A stretch of DNA of 64,000 nucleotides from Ignavibacteria bacterium RIFCSPLOWO2_12_FULL_56_21. GTDB lineage: Bacteria; Bacteroidota; Ignavibacteria; UBA10030. The stretch is taken from NCBI GenBank assembly GCA_001802945.1, contig MHAK01000121.1, positions 1-64,000 on the forward strand, written 5' to 3'. A program made the translations under genes and the position numbers. Shown piece after piece: positions 28,887 to 36,850 of the stretch (position 1 is its first letter; the number at the start of each line of letters is the position of its first letter). A model generated the notes under the pieces. The model was not told the origin of the DNA. It saw only the letters and a program-made list of their open reading frames with translations, and did no database searches.

Positions 28887-29279
28887 ATGAAGCAAGTACA
28901 TTCACATGAGCCCTCACAGAAGGATGCCGCAGTGTCCTTCCTGCAATTCGTAGTTCAAGGGAATATCCGTGAAGCGTATGCGAAGTTTGTAGACCCGGAC
29001 ATGCATCACCATAACCCGGCCTTTGCCGGCGACGCTGCGAGCCTGGAAAAAGCGATGGAACAAAATCATGCGCAATTCCCCCACAAACTTCTCGATGTCA
29101 AGCGGGTGCTCGAAGACGGAAACCTGGTGGCGGTCCACTCGCTCATTCGGCTGCAATCGGGCACGCCAGGTGTAGCCGCCGTCCACATCTTTCGCTTTCA
29201 CGCCGGTCGTATTGTCGAAATGTGGGATGTCGGACAGCCTGTGCCGGAGACAAGCCCCAACGTGAATGGGATGTTTTGA
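28887..29279 (+). CDS. SnoaL-like / NTF2-fold protein
   Basis: A 130-residue cytosolic protein of the SnoaL-like NTF2 superfamily. Typical features are AVSFLQFVVQGNIREAYAKFVDPDMHHHNPAFAG near the N-terminus and VAAVHIFRFHAGRIVEMWDVGQPVPE near the end. SnoaL-like proteins include polyketide cyclases and many small enzymes or stress proteins of unknown substrate. The consecutive His-rich segment DMHHHNP is common in the group. It lies between the P460-like gene and a hemerythrin-like gene. The fold is well supported; no function can be assigned. Confidence 0.75.
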   Translation: MKQVHSHEPSQKDAAVSFLQFVVQGNIREAYAKFVDPDMHHHNPAFAGDAASLEKAMEQNHAQFPHKLLDVKRVLEDGNLVAVHSLIRLQSGTPGVAAVHIFRFHAGRIVEMWDVGQPVPETSPNVNGMF

Positions 29280-29308
29280 GGAGGAAACAGGAGCAAGGAA
29301 AAAGTTTA

Positions 29309-29328
29309 CCCCGAGCGAAGTCGAGGGG
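29309..29328. repeat. Short hairpin of a widespread extragenic repeat type
   Basis: The sequence CCCCGAGCGAAGTCGAGGGG folds as a short stem (CCC-CGA with TCG-GGG and one bulged A) around a GCGAAG loop. Motifs of this GAGCGAAGTCGAG type occur as repetitive extragenic elements in several bacterial phyla. Only one copy was noticed in this window, within the 182-base gap between the SnoaL-like and hemerythrin-like genes. Confidence 0.4.
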
Positions 29329-29461
29329 GAAAAAGGAGAGAAGAGCGAGGAAGGGACTTGGAATTCCTGATTGTGCGAATATGGGATCAGGGAATTGAAC
29401 ATCGCTGTGCCCGTGGGTATATTACACGGCCACGATCATGTTTGGATGATTTTCGATTTCC

Positions 29462-29989
29462 ATGAACGGAGAACTGTATTCGTATTTTTTTGGCGATCAT
29501 CGCCGGTTGGAACAGCTGCTCGACGAGGCGGAGAAAAGCGATCCCATAAACGGGACGCACTACGCTGAATTCCGCAAAGGTCTTCTGCGGCACATCGGAC
29601 TGGAGGAGAAAGTCCTTCTTCCTGCCCTCTTGCCGCGGCTGCCTTCCGGAATGCAACCAGTCGTCGATCAGATTCGTCGTGACCACGCGGCGATCGGGGC
29701 ATTGATGGTGCCGCCGCCGACCAGACGGATTATCGGTGCGCTCCGACATATTCTCAACAAGCACAATCTTCTGGAAGAAACCGAGCGAGGACTGTACGAC
29801 GCCTGTGAATCACTTCCGGCAAATGAAGTGGAAGCGATCGTCCGGAAAGCGCGCGAAGCGCCCCAGGTCAAAGTCATGCCCCACAATTCGAGCCCGAATG
29901 CTCTGGACGCAACTGCGCGGGCATTGCAGCGAGCGGGCTATGATGCAGAAGCACTGCTTGGTGTACGTCCGCGCACGATGGAAAGCTGA
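29462..29989 (+). CDS. Hemerythrin-like domain protein
   Basis: A 175-residue cytosolic protein. A four-helix hemerythrin/HHE domain fills residues about 5-115 with the expected di-iron ligands: His13 (FGDHRRLEQLL), His44 and Glu48 (LLRHIGLEEKVLLPAL), His75 (IRRDHAAIG), and His101 with Glu105 (LNKHNLLEETE). Such proteins bind oxygen or NO, or act in iron and nitrosative-stress handling. The remaining 60 residues have no recognised domain. No clear ribosome site precedes the ATG. The neighbourhood of a P460-like heme protein suggests a redox or NO-related theme, which is inference. Confidence 0.82.
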   Translation: MNGELYSYFFGDHRRLEQLLDEAEKSDPINGTHYAEFRKGLLRHIGLEEKVLLPALLPRLPSGMQPVVDQIRRDHAAIGALMVPPPTRRIIGALRHILNKHNLLEETERGLYDACESLPANEVEAIVRKAREAPQVKVMPHNSSPNALDATARALQRAGYDAEALLGVRPRTMES

Positions 29990-30034
29990 ACTCACGTCTA
30001 TTCGATACTATCACCCCATCACGCAGGAGCACAC

Positions 30035-30487
30035 ATGAACGCCGGTTCGAAAACACTTCTCGATACCACCATTAAAGAATGGGCAAAGTTCGCCGCAGAC
30101 CGCGACAAGATGACCGCCGCGGCCGCAGAAGTGGCTGCGGCAGCGAAGAAGGTCATTCAAGAAGACCTTGCGTACCTAAAAACGCAGAATATCGACGTTG
30201 AATGCGACAATCCGGATGCGCTCAAGGTCCTCGGTGGAGTCATCCATATCGACCCTATCGTCGATGCAGTGTTCCCAAATGTAAAATCAAGCGTCGTCCT
30301 CAAATGCGGGGAAGCGAACAGAGCCATCCTGATCAATCCGAATATGTCGATCTCTGCCGGCGGAGTGGTGATGTCATTCGAGCAGTTGCGCAAAGCCATT
30401 CCGGACCCGTTTGCGACGAACGCCGCCGACTTTGTCCGGGATGCTTTCTTGTTTGTTGCGCGTTCAGGCAAGGACGCGGCAAAATAA
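30035..30487 (+). CDS. Conserved-looking protein of unknown function
   Basis: A 150-residue soluble protein I do not recognise. The first 50 residues are Ala/Lys-rich and helical (DKMTAAAAEVAAAAKKVIQEDLAYL), possibly a coiled coil. The rest (residues 55-140) alternates hydrophobic strands and turns, with GGVIHIDPIVDAVFPNVKSSVVLKCG and ISAGGVVMSFEQLRKAIPDPF. There is no signal peptide. An excellent AGGAG site lies seven bases before the ATG, and base composition matches its neighbours, so it is very likely a real gene. It follows the hemerythrin-like gene by 45 bases and precedes an AlkP-fold gene. Confidence 0.7.
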   Translation: MNAGSKTLLDTTIKEWAKFAADRDKMTAAAAEVAAAAKKVIQEDLAYLKTQNIDVECDNPDALKVLGGVIHIDPIVDAVFPNVKSSVVLKCGEANRAILINPNMSISAGGVVMSFEQLRKAIPDPFATNAADFVRDAFLFVARSGKDAAK

Positions 30488-30568
30488 AATCGACTGGGGC
30501 GCCGTTCATAATTCACATCGGTATTGCATGTGCATTTCGTCCGTACAAACAACAGAAAGGACGAAGAC

Positions 30569-31651
30569 ATGGCGAACCTTCACAGTGCTCTAGCGGAGGA
30601 AGCAAAAAGCGAAGCACGCGCCAAGACCGCTTTCGTCCTTGCCACATTCTACGTGAGCCTTGCGGCGGGTAGCTGTCTGCGGGCGCAGCCTACCGTCGTC
30701 CTGTTTGTCGTTGACGGACTACAGAATGACGCCGCACAAATTGCGGCGGCCAACGGCGCCACACACCTGAAGTTCTTCCTCCATCACGGAGTGCGCGTCG
30801 AGGAAGCGTTGTGCACAAGCCCTTCTGCCGTCGTCATCCTCCCGGATTCTTCCCGCCCTTGGGGAACTGCCGCTCCGCCCAACGTCGCAATGCATACCGG
30901 TACGCACGTGTTCGAGTCGCGTGCGATCGACGATGTGTTCCTTGCCGCGCGCAGGTCCGGCATCCGCTCTGTCTTCGCCGGAAGCGCCGATAACTACAAC
31001 GTCTTTACGAGCGCCGACTTCCATCATGCGCGAAGCTACACGGACTCATTCTGCGTCGCATTTGCGGTCGAACATCTCGTTCGCGACACGGTGCGCCTTT
31101 TCTCGATTCACCTGCAGGAATTGCGGCGTGCCTGGAAGGGACCGGCCGGCAAGGTCGATCCGTTATCGTCCTACCAACAATCTCTTCTCCACGCAGACCG
31201 TCAGCTTGGAAGACTTATTGATGCCGTCAAGTCGGCCGGCCGCTGGGAAAGCACGTACGTCGTTATCGCCTCGGACCACGGTATGGGTACGACAGAACGA
31301 AGCGATCATCCGGCTTCCGAGCCTACATCATGGAGGTCATTCATGTGCTTCTACGGCCCGGGGATCCGACAAGGGGCCACGATTCCGTACGCCGAAACCC
31401 CGGACATCGCCGTTTTCATTGCATACGTCTTGAATATCGGTCGACTCCGAGGACATGCCGATACTGTTGTCACCAAAGCACCGAAGGGCGTCACAGGAAC
31501 GCTGCTGTCCGATCTGTTTGAACATGGACCGCGCGAGATTACTCATCCACTGCTCGTTCGGAGGTACCTGGAAAAGAATCGCTGGGCACCGGAAGATCGA
31601 TTTTCCGATTACAGGTCCGGTATGTTAGAATTGTTGGGGGAATCACATTGA
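30569..31651 (+). CDS. Exported AlkP-superfamily protein with unusual nucleophile region
   Basis: A 360-residue protein with a hydrophobic export segment at residues about 20-38. The ATG at 30569 is preceded by AAAGGA and is preferred over the open-frame ATG at 30524. The first metal motif VVDGLQ (Asp49), VIASDHGMGTTERSDH, and the overall order identify the phosphodiesterase/nucleotide pyrophosphatase-like AlkP group. In that group a Thr or Ser normally stands two residues before a conserved PN; here the matching position is Ala102 (GTAAPPNVAMHTG) with Thr100 nearby. The protein may use a shifted nucleophile or be inactive. A bidirectional terminator follows. Confidence 0.7.
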   Translation: MANLHSALAEEAKSEARAKTAFVLATFYVSLAAGSCLRAQPTVVLFVVDGLQNDAAQIAAANGATHLKFFLHHGVRVEEALCTSPSAVVILPDSSRPWGTAAPPNVAMHTGTHVFESRAIDDVFLAARRSGIRSVFAGSADNYNVFTSADFHHARSYTDSFCVAFAVEHLVRDTVRLFSIHLQELRRAWKGPAGKVDPLSSYQQSLLHADRQLGRLIDAVKSAGRWESTYVVIASDHGMGTTERSDHPASEPTSWRSFMCFYGPGIRQGATIPYAETPDIAVFIAYVLNIGRLRGHADTVVTKAPKGVTGTLLSDLFEHGPREITHPLLVRRYLEKNRWAPEDRFSDYRSGMLELLGESH

Positions 31652-31667
31652 AGCAGGCTTCAAAAAG

Positions 31668-31693
31668 AAGGCAGCCTTTCAGCTGCCTTTTCT
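31668..31693. terminator. Bidirectional intrinsic terminator
   Basis: AAGGCAGC (31668-31675) pairs perfectly with GCTGCCTT (31682-31689) around a six-base loop. It is flanked by an A-rich stretch on the left and T-rich bases on the right. It sits between the convergent AlkP-fold gene (+) and the small exported protein gene (-), and can serve both. Confidence 0.8.
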
Positions 31694-31723
31694 GTTGTAC
31701 CGCCCCTCGATCGTCGGGAGAAT

Positions 31724-32266
31724 TCATTTCTCGGGCTTGAAGATGGCGTAGCCGAACATGAAGGAAAGCCGATTGCCGTCCGGATTCGTTGCCAGCACGA
31801 GGTTGAGCGGAATACTGACGCCGCCGTAGTTGATCGATTTTCCCACTGCGAGCACCAGCGCGGTCTTCACACCCTGGTCCGTGATAACAGTGTTCGGTCC
31901 CATTCCGAATTCCCATCCACTCGGGAATCGGATTCCCATCGCCAATGTGCCGCTCGGAATGAGCGTGCCGTATTCCACGCCACCCACAAGGGGAATGCCC
32001 TCTATGACGAACGACGGACCTTCGCCGTCCGGTACCACTTGGTACTCGAAATGCCAGCCGAATTGGCTGATCAATGAGCCGATGCGCCGATCCCTCAGTT
32101 CCTTGGTCAGCGTGCTCTGACCGAGGACATACGTCGCGCCCAGTCGCGGGCCGTCGAGACTCCGGCGTGAGAAATTGATCTGGGGCAAGTCGTACGATTG
32201 CGCGGAGGTAGGAGTTGCCCAGCCGGCGAGCGCAATGAGTGCACATAACAGCGTGAAGCGTTTCAT
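31724..32266 (-). CDS. Small exported, probably outer-membrane protein
   Basis: A 180-residue protein with a clear signal peptide (MKRFTLLCALIALAGWATPTSA). The mature part is rich in Gly and alternating strands (FVIEGIPLVGGVEYGTLIPSG, TLAMGIRFPSGWEFGMGP, GVSIPLNLVLATN) and ends LSFMFGYAIFKPEK, which suits a small beta-barrel. No enzymatic motif is visible. It is the last of a group of four minus-strand envelope genes and ends at a bidirectional terminator. The start is the ATG at 32266, preceded by a strong AGGAGG site. Homologues of this kind are usually annotated as hypothetical. Confidence 0.7.
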   Translation of the reverse strand: MKRFTLLCALIALAGWATPTSAQSYDLPQINFSRRSLDGPRLGATYVLGQSTLTKELRDRRIGSLISQFGWHFEYQVVPDGEGPSFVIEGIPLVGGVEYGTLIPSGTLAMGIRFPSGWEFGMGPNTVITDQGVKTALVLAVGKSINYGGVSIPLNLVLATNPDGNRLSFMFGYAIFKPEK

Positions 32267-32311
32267 GATGACCTCCTGTGGATGTGAGATGGAACGTTGA
32301 TTGACAAGCCT

Positions 32312-33037
32312 TCAGAATACGTGACGCAACGATGCAAAAACTATCACATCAACGGCGAATCCGCCGAGAGCCCACCACCACGAGTTATTCGGATCATTCT
32401 CGGCGCGTATGGCAACGATGTCGGTGCTTCTAATGAATTCGTTTGGACGGAAGCTGTCTTCGAGTGCGGCCGACCTTGGCTGGACTGATTTACGGACGAT
32501 GATGCCGTTCCGTGCCGGCATCAGACGCTTTTCGACAATGGATCTAAGCTCTTCGGCAGTCCAGACCCGGCCATTCACCGTGCGGATTCCGTCGAGCCGA
32601 TGCCACGCGATGTGGACCGGTCCGCGGAAGGATTGAAACTGCAGCCAGATTCCATCTTTAGAGTATCCAGCAAATTGAACGTCGGCAAAAGTCCGGGAGT
32701 CGACAACGACGCGGACCGTGTCAAGCGTCAACGGGGGATTCGGTCCATTTTGGGCGGCGCAGGATGCCAGGAGATTCGCCCGATTTGTCGCAGCATCCTC
32801 GAGAACGCTCCGGACGACGACCAGGGATCGTGTACGGCCGGCGTTATCGGTTATCTCCACTCCCAGGCCGGGGCGAAGGGTCTGGAAGGCTTCCCTTGAC
32901 ACAGTCACTGTGTCGGGGGCGGTGGTATCAATCAGCGATCCGACGCCGAACCCGGCGAGAGCACAGCCGCCGAAAAACAGAACAACGACTAGAGAAATCG
33001 TTGCGCCGCAGAGGGATCGATTCACGGAGATGTTCAT
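32312..33037 (-). CDS. Lipoprotein of unknown function
   Basis: A 241-residue lipoprotein: a signal segment (ISLVVVLFFGGC) ends in the lipobox FGGC at Cys25. The start is set by the ribosome site: AAGGA lies nine bases before the ATG at 33037 but directly abuts the ATG at 33046, so 33037 is correct. The frame extends open to 33073. The mature part begins with a short glycine-rich segment, then a soluble domain (TVTVSREAFQTLRPGLGVEITDNAG to HIAWHRLDGIRTVNGRVWTAEE) containing SH3-like beta strands. A hydrophobic stretch lies near the C-terminus (WWWALGGFAVDVIVFASL). No function is recognised. Confidence 0.7.
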   Translation of the reverse strand: MNISVNRSLCGATISLVVVLFFGGCALAGFGVGSLIDTTAPDTVTVSREAFQTLRPGLGVEITDNAGRTRSLVVVRSVLEDAATNRANLLASCAAQNGPNPPLTLDTVRVVVDSRTFADVQFAGYSKDGIWLQFQSFRGPVHIAWHRLDGIRTVNGRVWTAEELRSIVEKRLMPARNGIIVRKSVQPRSAALEDSFRPNEFIRSTDIVAIRAENDPNNSWWWALGGFAVDVIVFASLRHVF

Positions 33038-33350
33038 GATGTACATTCCTTGTTCACGTTCTGAACGCAACATACCAGCCGCATGGTTCTGTTATGTCAG
33101 GGGGATGTCAAGAAGTCTTCAAATTACTCCGGTGCGTGGCTTTTGGTCCAACGATGACATAATGTGTTGCGGGGGATTCAATCGCTGTTGGGCTGCCGAC
33201 AGCGAATGAAACATGAGGGTGTCGTACGAAACCGTGGATGCCGGCGGCGCTCAAGCAAACAAAAAGCCCGGCGTGCATGCCGGGCTTGAACAAACAACGA
33301 AGGATAGGGGATTGTGCGCCGCGTCGTCTGAAAAGAGGCTTGGCCTTCGT
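33038..33350. other. Intergenic region holding only a terminator
   Basis: About 310 bases between two minus-strand lipoprotein genes. Apart from the hairpin at 33264-33287 and the ribosome site of the downstream gene near its right-hand end, I see no gene, RNA or convincing promoter pair here. Confidence 0.5.
33258..33287 (-). terminator. Intrinsic terminator of the coiled-coil lipoprotein gene
   Basis: Read on the minus strand, AAGCCCGGC pairs with GCCGGGCTT (arms 33279-33287 and 33264-33272) around a six-base loop, followed by a T tract (the A run at 33261-33265). It lies 64 bases beyond the stop of the gene at 33351 and points the right way. Confidence 0.85.
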
Positions 33351-34226
33351 TCAATCGACGACGATGACCAAATACCTGTCCTGCCAGAACTTGTCGGGGC
33401 GGGTGATCATCAGATCTTCCGATGCGTCGCTATTGTGTGCGAGGGAGAAGAATTCCTCGCTCCGCCGTGGAATGATCTCTTTGACCTTTCCTTCCACCCG
33501 AATGGACTGATTGCTCGTAACGTCAAACGGCCTGAAATGAGAGGGGTCGACTCCGCTCGAAAGTATTGTCGTGCTCCCGAGCATTCCCCAAAGGATACCC
33601 CCTTCGTCCGAAATGATCCCCCTTTCCTCCAGTTCCTTTTCCTTACCGATGATGTAGTAGACGGTGTTCATCAGGTGTTTTTGCCCCTCGATCACTTCTT
33701 CCTTCTGAAGAATGACGCGCTGGTTCTCGGCGACGGTGTTTTCAAGCCCCTTGACCGATGCCTCGAGAACGGCGATGGATCTTTCCCGTTGATTGAGAGT
33801 TTCCTGCAGGTTCCGCACCATCTCATCGAGACTCGTGTACTTGACTTCCGACTCGTTGAGTTTCTTCTGAAGTCCGGCAAGTCTTCGGCGGTTGTCCTTC
33901 AGATTCACATGGATCGCGGCGATTTGTTCCAATACTGCCTTGCGGACTTCCTCACTCGTCTTCGGACCCGCATTTTCGGCATCGAGGGTCTTCCTGATCA
34001 GCTTCGACTCCTTGGATTTCGCCATTTCCAGGTCGGAGTACACTTTGCTGACAGCCCCCATGATTTCATCGATGTACTTGTCCCTGGATGCGATCTCCTG
34101 CTGGAGAGTTGAACTCTCGGTATGTATGCGGGATATCTCACCCTGCAGCTCTTCAGTCTTGTCCTTCTCACACCCTCCGACGATAAAAGCCGCGCCGAAA
34201 AGTATCGCGAATAGTGACGTCTTCAT
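33351..34226 (-). CDS. Coiled-coil lipoprotein
   Basis: A 291-residue lipoprotein with signal MKTSLFAILFGAAFIVGGC and lipobox Cys19. Residues about 22-190 are almost continuous charged heptads (EELQGEISRIHTESSTLQQEI, then NESEVKYTSLDEMVRNLQETL and LEASVKGLENTVAENQR), so a long coiled coil projects from the membrane. A small C-terminal globular domain (residues about 200-291) contains ILWGMLGSTTILSSGVDPSHF and IRVEGKVKEIIPRRSEEF. Similar architectures are seen in envelope spacer and scaffold proteins, but I cannot name a family. An opposite-strand open frame covers the same bases but lacks export or domain signals, so the minus strand is the coding one. Confidence 0.78.
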   Translation of the reverse strand: MKTSLFAILFGAAFIVGGCEKDKTEELQGEISRIHTESSTLQQEIASRDKYIDEIMGAVSKVYSDLEMAKSKESKLIRKTLDAENAGPKTSEEVRKAVLEQIAAIHVNLKDNRRRLAGLQKKLNESEVKYTSLDEMVRNLQETLNQRERSIAVLEASVKGLENTVAENQRVILQKEEVIEGQKHLMNTVYYIIGKEKELEERGIISDEGGILWGMLGSTTILSSGVDPSHFRPFDVTSNQSIRVEGKVKEIIPRRSEEFFSLAHNSDASEDLMITRPDKFWQDRYLVIVVD

Positions 34227-34404
34227 AAAAACTCCCTCCGAATTGGATTATGGGAAGAAATGTTACACTCGACGATGCATGAGCGTACTCAAGGGGAACA
34301 TCAGGAAGGACACGAAGTTCCCTATCGGAGGAAAGAGAGAGACAGAAGAAGATGAAACGTAGTTAATCGAACATCCAATCATTCCCACCTCAACCACCCC
34401 AATG

Positions 34405-35010
34405 CTAGAACTCCCCAAACCGAAATGTCATCACTGCACTACCGCCGCTCAATGAAGCGTTCGACGTCGTCGGGGTAGTCACGCCGTTCACGTATCTGTA
34501 CGCCACACCGGCTGACAAGCGAAAGAATTCGGTGACATTCAAGTGTGCCTCGACCGCCGGCTCGAGGACAAACACTTCGTCCATGGGATGATCGTAGTTG
34601 GACCCGCGCGGATCGTCGACTGACGCTTGATAACCGACACCGCCGCCGCCGATAAGAAGCATCACCGATACATGGATGAGACGGTCCCAATCATGGACAT
34701 ACTCCATTTCCACTCCGCCGTATCCAAAGGCCAGTCGACGGTCCCCGTATACACTCGGCACTCTCGCGTCCACATTCGTTACGAGACCGTACCCTCCGCC
34801 GCCGAGAATGAATGAATGGTTGATGATCCAGCCGCCGCGTCCGCCGACGAACAGGGCGGGTGAGCCGTTGACCGTCGAGGCCTTCAGGACCGGTCCGCCG
34901 AAGCCGCCATGGACCACTTCCCCGGCGAAAAGCGTTTCCGCTTCCTGACCTGTCGCGACCACTGTCATGGCCGCAAGACTGCCAATAATGAGAATTATTC
35001 GTTTGATCAT
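34405..35010 (-). CDS. Exported beta-barrel-like protein
   Basis: A 201-residue protein with a signal peptide (MIKRIILIIGSLAAMTVVATGQ). The ATG at 35010 has GGGAG eight bases upstream, so it is preferred over the open-frame start at 35052. The mature chain is Gly-rich with short amphipathic strands (GGRGGWIINHSFILGGGGYGLV, GYGGVEMEYVHDW, VSVMLLIGGGGVGYQ, FRLSAGVAYRYVNGV) and ends MTFRFGEF, as expected for a small outer-membrane barrel. It is the first gene of the minus-strand envelope group. The 178-base gap to the next minus-strand gene holds no recognisable feature. Function unknown. Confidence 0.72.
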   Translation of the reverse strand: MIKRIILIIGSLAAMTVVATGQEAETLFAGEVVHGGFGGPVLKASTVNGSPALFVGGRGGWIINHSFILGGGGYGLVTNVDARVPSVYGDRRLAFGYGGVEMEYVHDWDRLIHVSVMLLIGGGGVGYQASVDDPRGSNYDHPMDEVFVLEPAVEAHLNVTEFFRLSAGVAYRYVNGVTTPTTSNASLSGGSAVMTFRFGEF

Positions 35011-35273
35011 TGCTGTGCTCCCAATGCGTGTAAGGTCGGACGCATACTGCAATCTCGGTATCAGTGATGAGAAACGATTCCCACTTGTGCGGAAAAACAG
35101 TCATGAAGCTCGGATTTTGGCCCAAGTGCCCTGTCATGGCCATCTTGCACAATACATATGCCAGGCACAATTTCGCGGGTGTGGCACACCAACCGCACCG
35201 TTCCTGCCATTCATTTTCTCCTCCAATTTGTGCATTATACTCATTCTACCACTTACCACAAAGGACCACCTCC

Positions 35274-35837
35274 GTGTTCACATTCCTCTTCCTCGGTGTC
35301 GTCGTCCTCCTCGTCGGATGGGCCATCGCAAAGTACAATTCCCTCATTACCCTCAGGAACCAGACTGCCAATGGGTGGAAGCAGATCGACGTTCAGCTCA
35401 AACGACGCCACGACCTGATCCCCAACCTGATCAATACCGTGAAAGGCCAGATGCAGTTCGAGCAAGACACGCTCGAAAAAGTCATTCAGGCACGGAATGC
35501 CGCGACGACTGCAACCGGCGTGGCCGATGCTGCTGCCAAGGAAAACGTCCTCACGGGGGCGTTGTCTAAACTGTTCGCGCTCGTTGAGAACTACCCGAAC
35601 CTGAAGTCGAATGAGAACGTCAAGCAACTGCAGGAAGAGCTCACGAGCACGGAGAACAAGATTTCCTTCTCGCGGCAATTCTATAATGACATTGCCACGA
35701 GGTTCAACATAGCACAGCAGACTTTCCCCGGCAACCTCATCGCCGGCATGTTCAAGTTCGTCACGGCGGAATTGTTCGAGATCAGCGATGCGGCGGAGCG
35801 GGCGGTGCCCACTGTGGACCTCAATTTGAAGAGATAG
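35274..35837 (+). CDS. lemA: LemA family membrane protein
   Basis: A 187-residue protein with one N-terminal transmembrane helix (VFTFLFLGVVVLLVGWAIA) and the LemA signature YNSLITLRNQTANGWKQIDVQLKRRHDLIPNL. Helical segments fill the rest, including LSKLFALVENYPNLKSNENVKQLQEEL. The start is GTG at 35274, eight bases after AAGGA; the ATG at 35064 that opens the frame is too far upstream. LemA proteins are membrane-anchored helical bundles of unclear role, commonly encoded beside M48 proteases, as here with an 10-base gap. A TATACT hexamer at 35236-35241 may be part of the promoter, but its -35 partner is weak. Confidence 0.9.
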   Translation: MFTFLFLGVVVLLVGWAIAKYNSLITLRNQTANGWKQIDVQLKRRHDLIPNLINTVKGQMQFEQDTLEKVIQARNAATTATGVADAAAKENVLTGALSKLFALVENYPNLKSNENVKQLQEELTSTENKISFSRQFYNDIATRFNIAQQTFPGNLIAGMFKFVTAELFEISDAAERAVPTVDLNLKR

Positions 35838-35847
35838 AAGTCCTCGC

Positions 35848-36846
35848 ATGGCAACAAGCACGGCATCGAACATCTACGACCAGCAGGCGCGGAACCGGCG
35901 TCTGACGATCGTTGTCATCGCAAGTTTCATCCTCTTCCTTACATTCCTCGGCTTCGGGCTCGACGCGTTTGTCCTCGGAACGATCGGCGAAGACCTCTTT
36001 GTGCCCATCGGTACGTTCGCGGGTGTGGTCGTCGGATGCGTGTCGGCCTTCGCGAGCGCTCGTGGCGGTGTGGAAACGATCCTGTCCTCGACGGGTGCCA
36101 CTCCTGTCGACCCGAACAATCCCGCCCACCGGCAGCTCTTGAACGTCGTGGACGAAATGCGGATCGCTTCGGGATTGCCTATGCCCCGTGTGGTGATCGT
36201 TCCGGACGCCGACCCGAACGCATTCGCAACCGGCATGCATCCGGAGAAGAGCGTCGTGGCTGTCACGGAGGGACTTCTTACAACTCTCAATCGAGAGGAG
36301 CTGCAGGGTGTCGTTGCGCACGAAATGAGTCATATCCGGAATTTCGACATCCGCCTAATGACGGTGGTTGCCGCGCTCGTGGGGTCTGTGCTCATCATCT
36401 CCGACACTGCGACCCGGTCGATGAGGTTTGGCGGTGTCCGGTCGGGTGGCGGCAAGAAAGGACGGGGTGGGGGCGGAGGCATTCTGTTTGTCGTGTGGAT
36501 CGTCGCCATCATTCTGGCGCCGTTGGTCGGACGCATGCTCGCGATGATGGTGTCGAGGCGCAGGGAATACCTCGCGGACGCATCCGCTGCGGAACTGACG
36601 CGCAATCCCCTTGGACTGGCGAGCGCCCTCGCTAAGCTTGAGCATGCGGTTGAGCCGACTCAGACCATTCGGAAAGGGTCTGCCCATCTCTGCATCGTGG
36701 ACCCGCTTGGAAGGAAAGTCAATGCGCGGGAGGGTATGTCCGCCGACCTCTTTGGTACGCATCCGCCCATTGAACGAAGAATTGCGGAATTGAAGGCAAT
36801 GGCCTATTTGTACGAAGGTGGCAAAGTTGAGAGAAGCCCGGCATAA
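35848..36846 (+). CDS. htpX: M48 family zinc metalloprotease, HtpX-like
   Basis: A 332-residue integral-membrane protease. Two N-terminal hydrophobic segments (residues about 20-40 and 50-70) precede the catalytic HEMSH at 158-162, followed by two more hydrophobic segments and the downstream metal-ligand region RRREYLADASAAEL. HtpX-type proteases degrade misfolded membrane proteins with the active site facing the cytosol. A Gly/Lys-rich insertion (SGGGKKGRGGGGG) lies between the HEMSH region and the next membrane segment. It is coupled to lemA just upstream, a common pairing. Its stop lies four bases before the GH29 gene start. Confidence 0.9.
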   Translation: MATSTASNIYDQQARNRRLTIVVIASFILFLTFLGFGLDAFVLGTIGEDLFVPIGTFAGVVVGCVSAFASARGGVETILSSTGATPVDPNNPAHRQLLNVVDEMRIASGLPMPRVVIVPDADPNAFATGMHPEKSVVAVTEGLLTTLNREELQGVVAHEMSHIRNFDIRLMTVVAALVGSVLIISDTATRSMRFGGVRSGGGKKGRGGGGGILFVVWIVAIILAPLVGRMLAMMVSRRREYLADASAAELTRNPLGLASALAKLEHAVEPTQTIRKGSAHLCIVDPLGRKVNAREGMSADLFGTHPPIERRIAELKAMAYLYEGGKVERSPA

Positions 36847-36850
36847 AGCA

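Noticed and set aside
33213-34112. 299-residue open frame on the + strand
   Set aside because: It is antisense to the coiled-coil lipoprotein gene, which has a signal peptide, lipobox and terminator. The + frame shows none of these.
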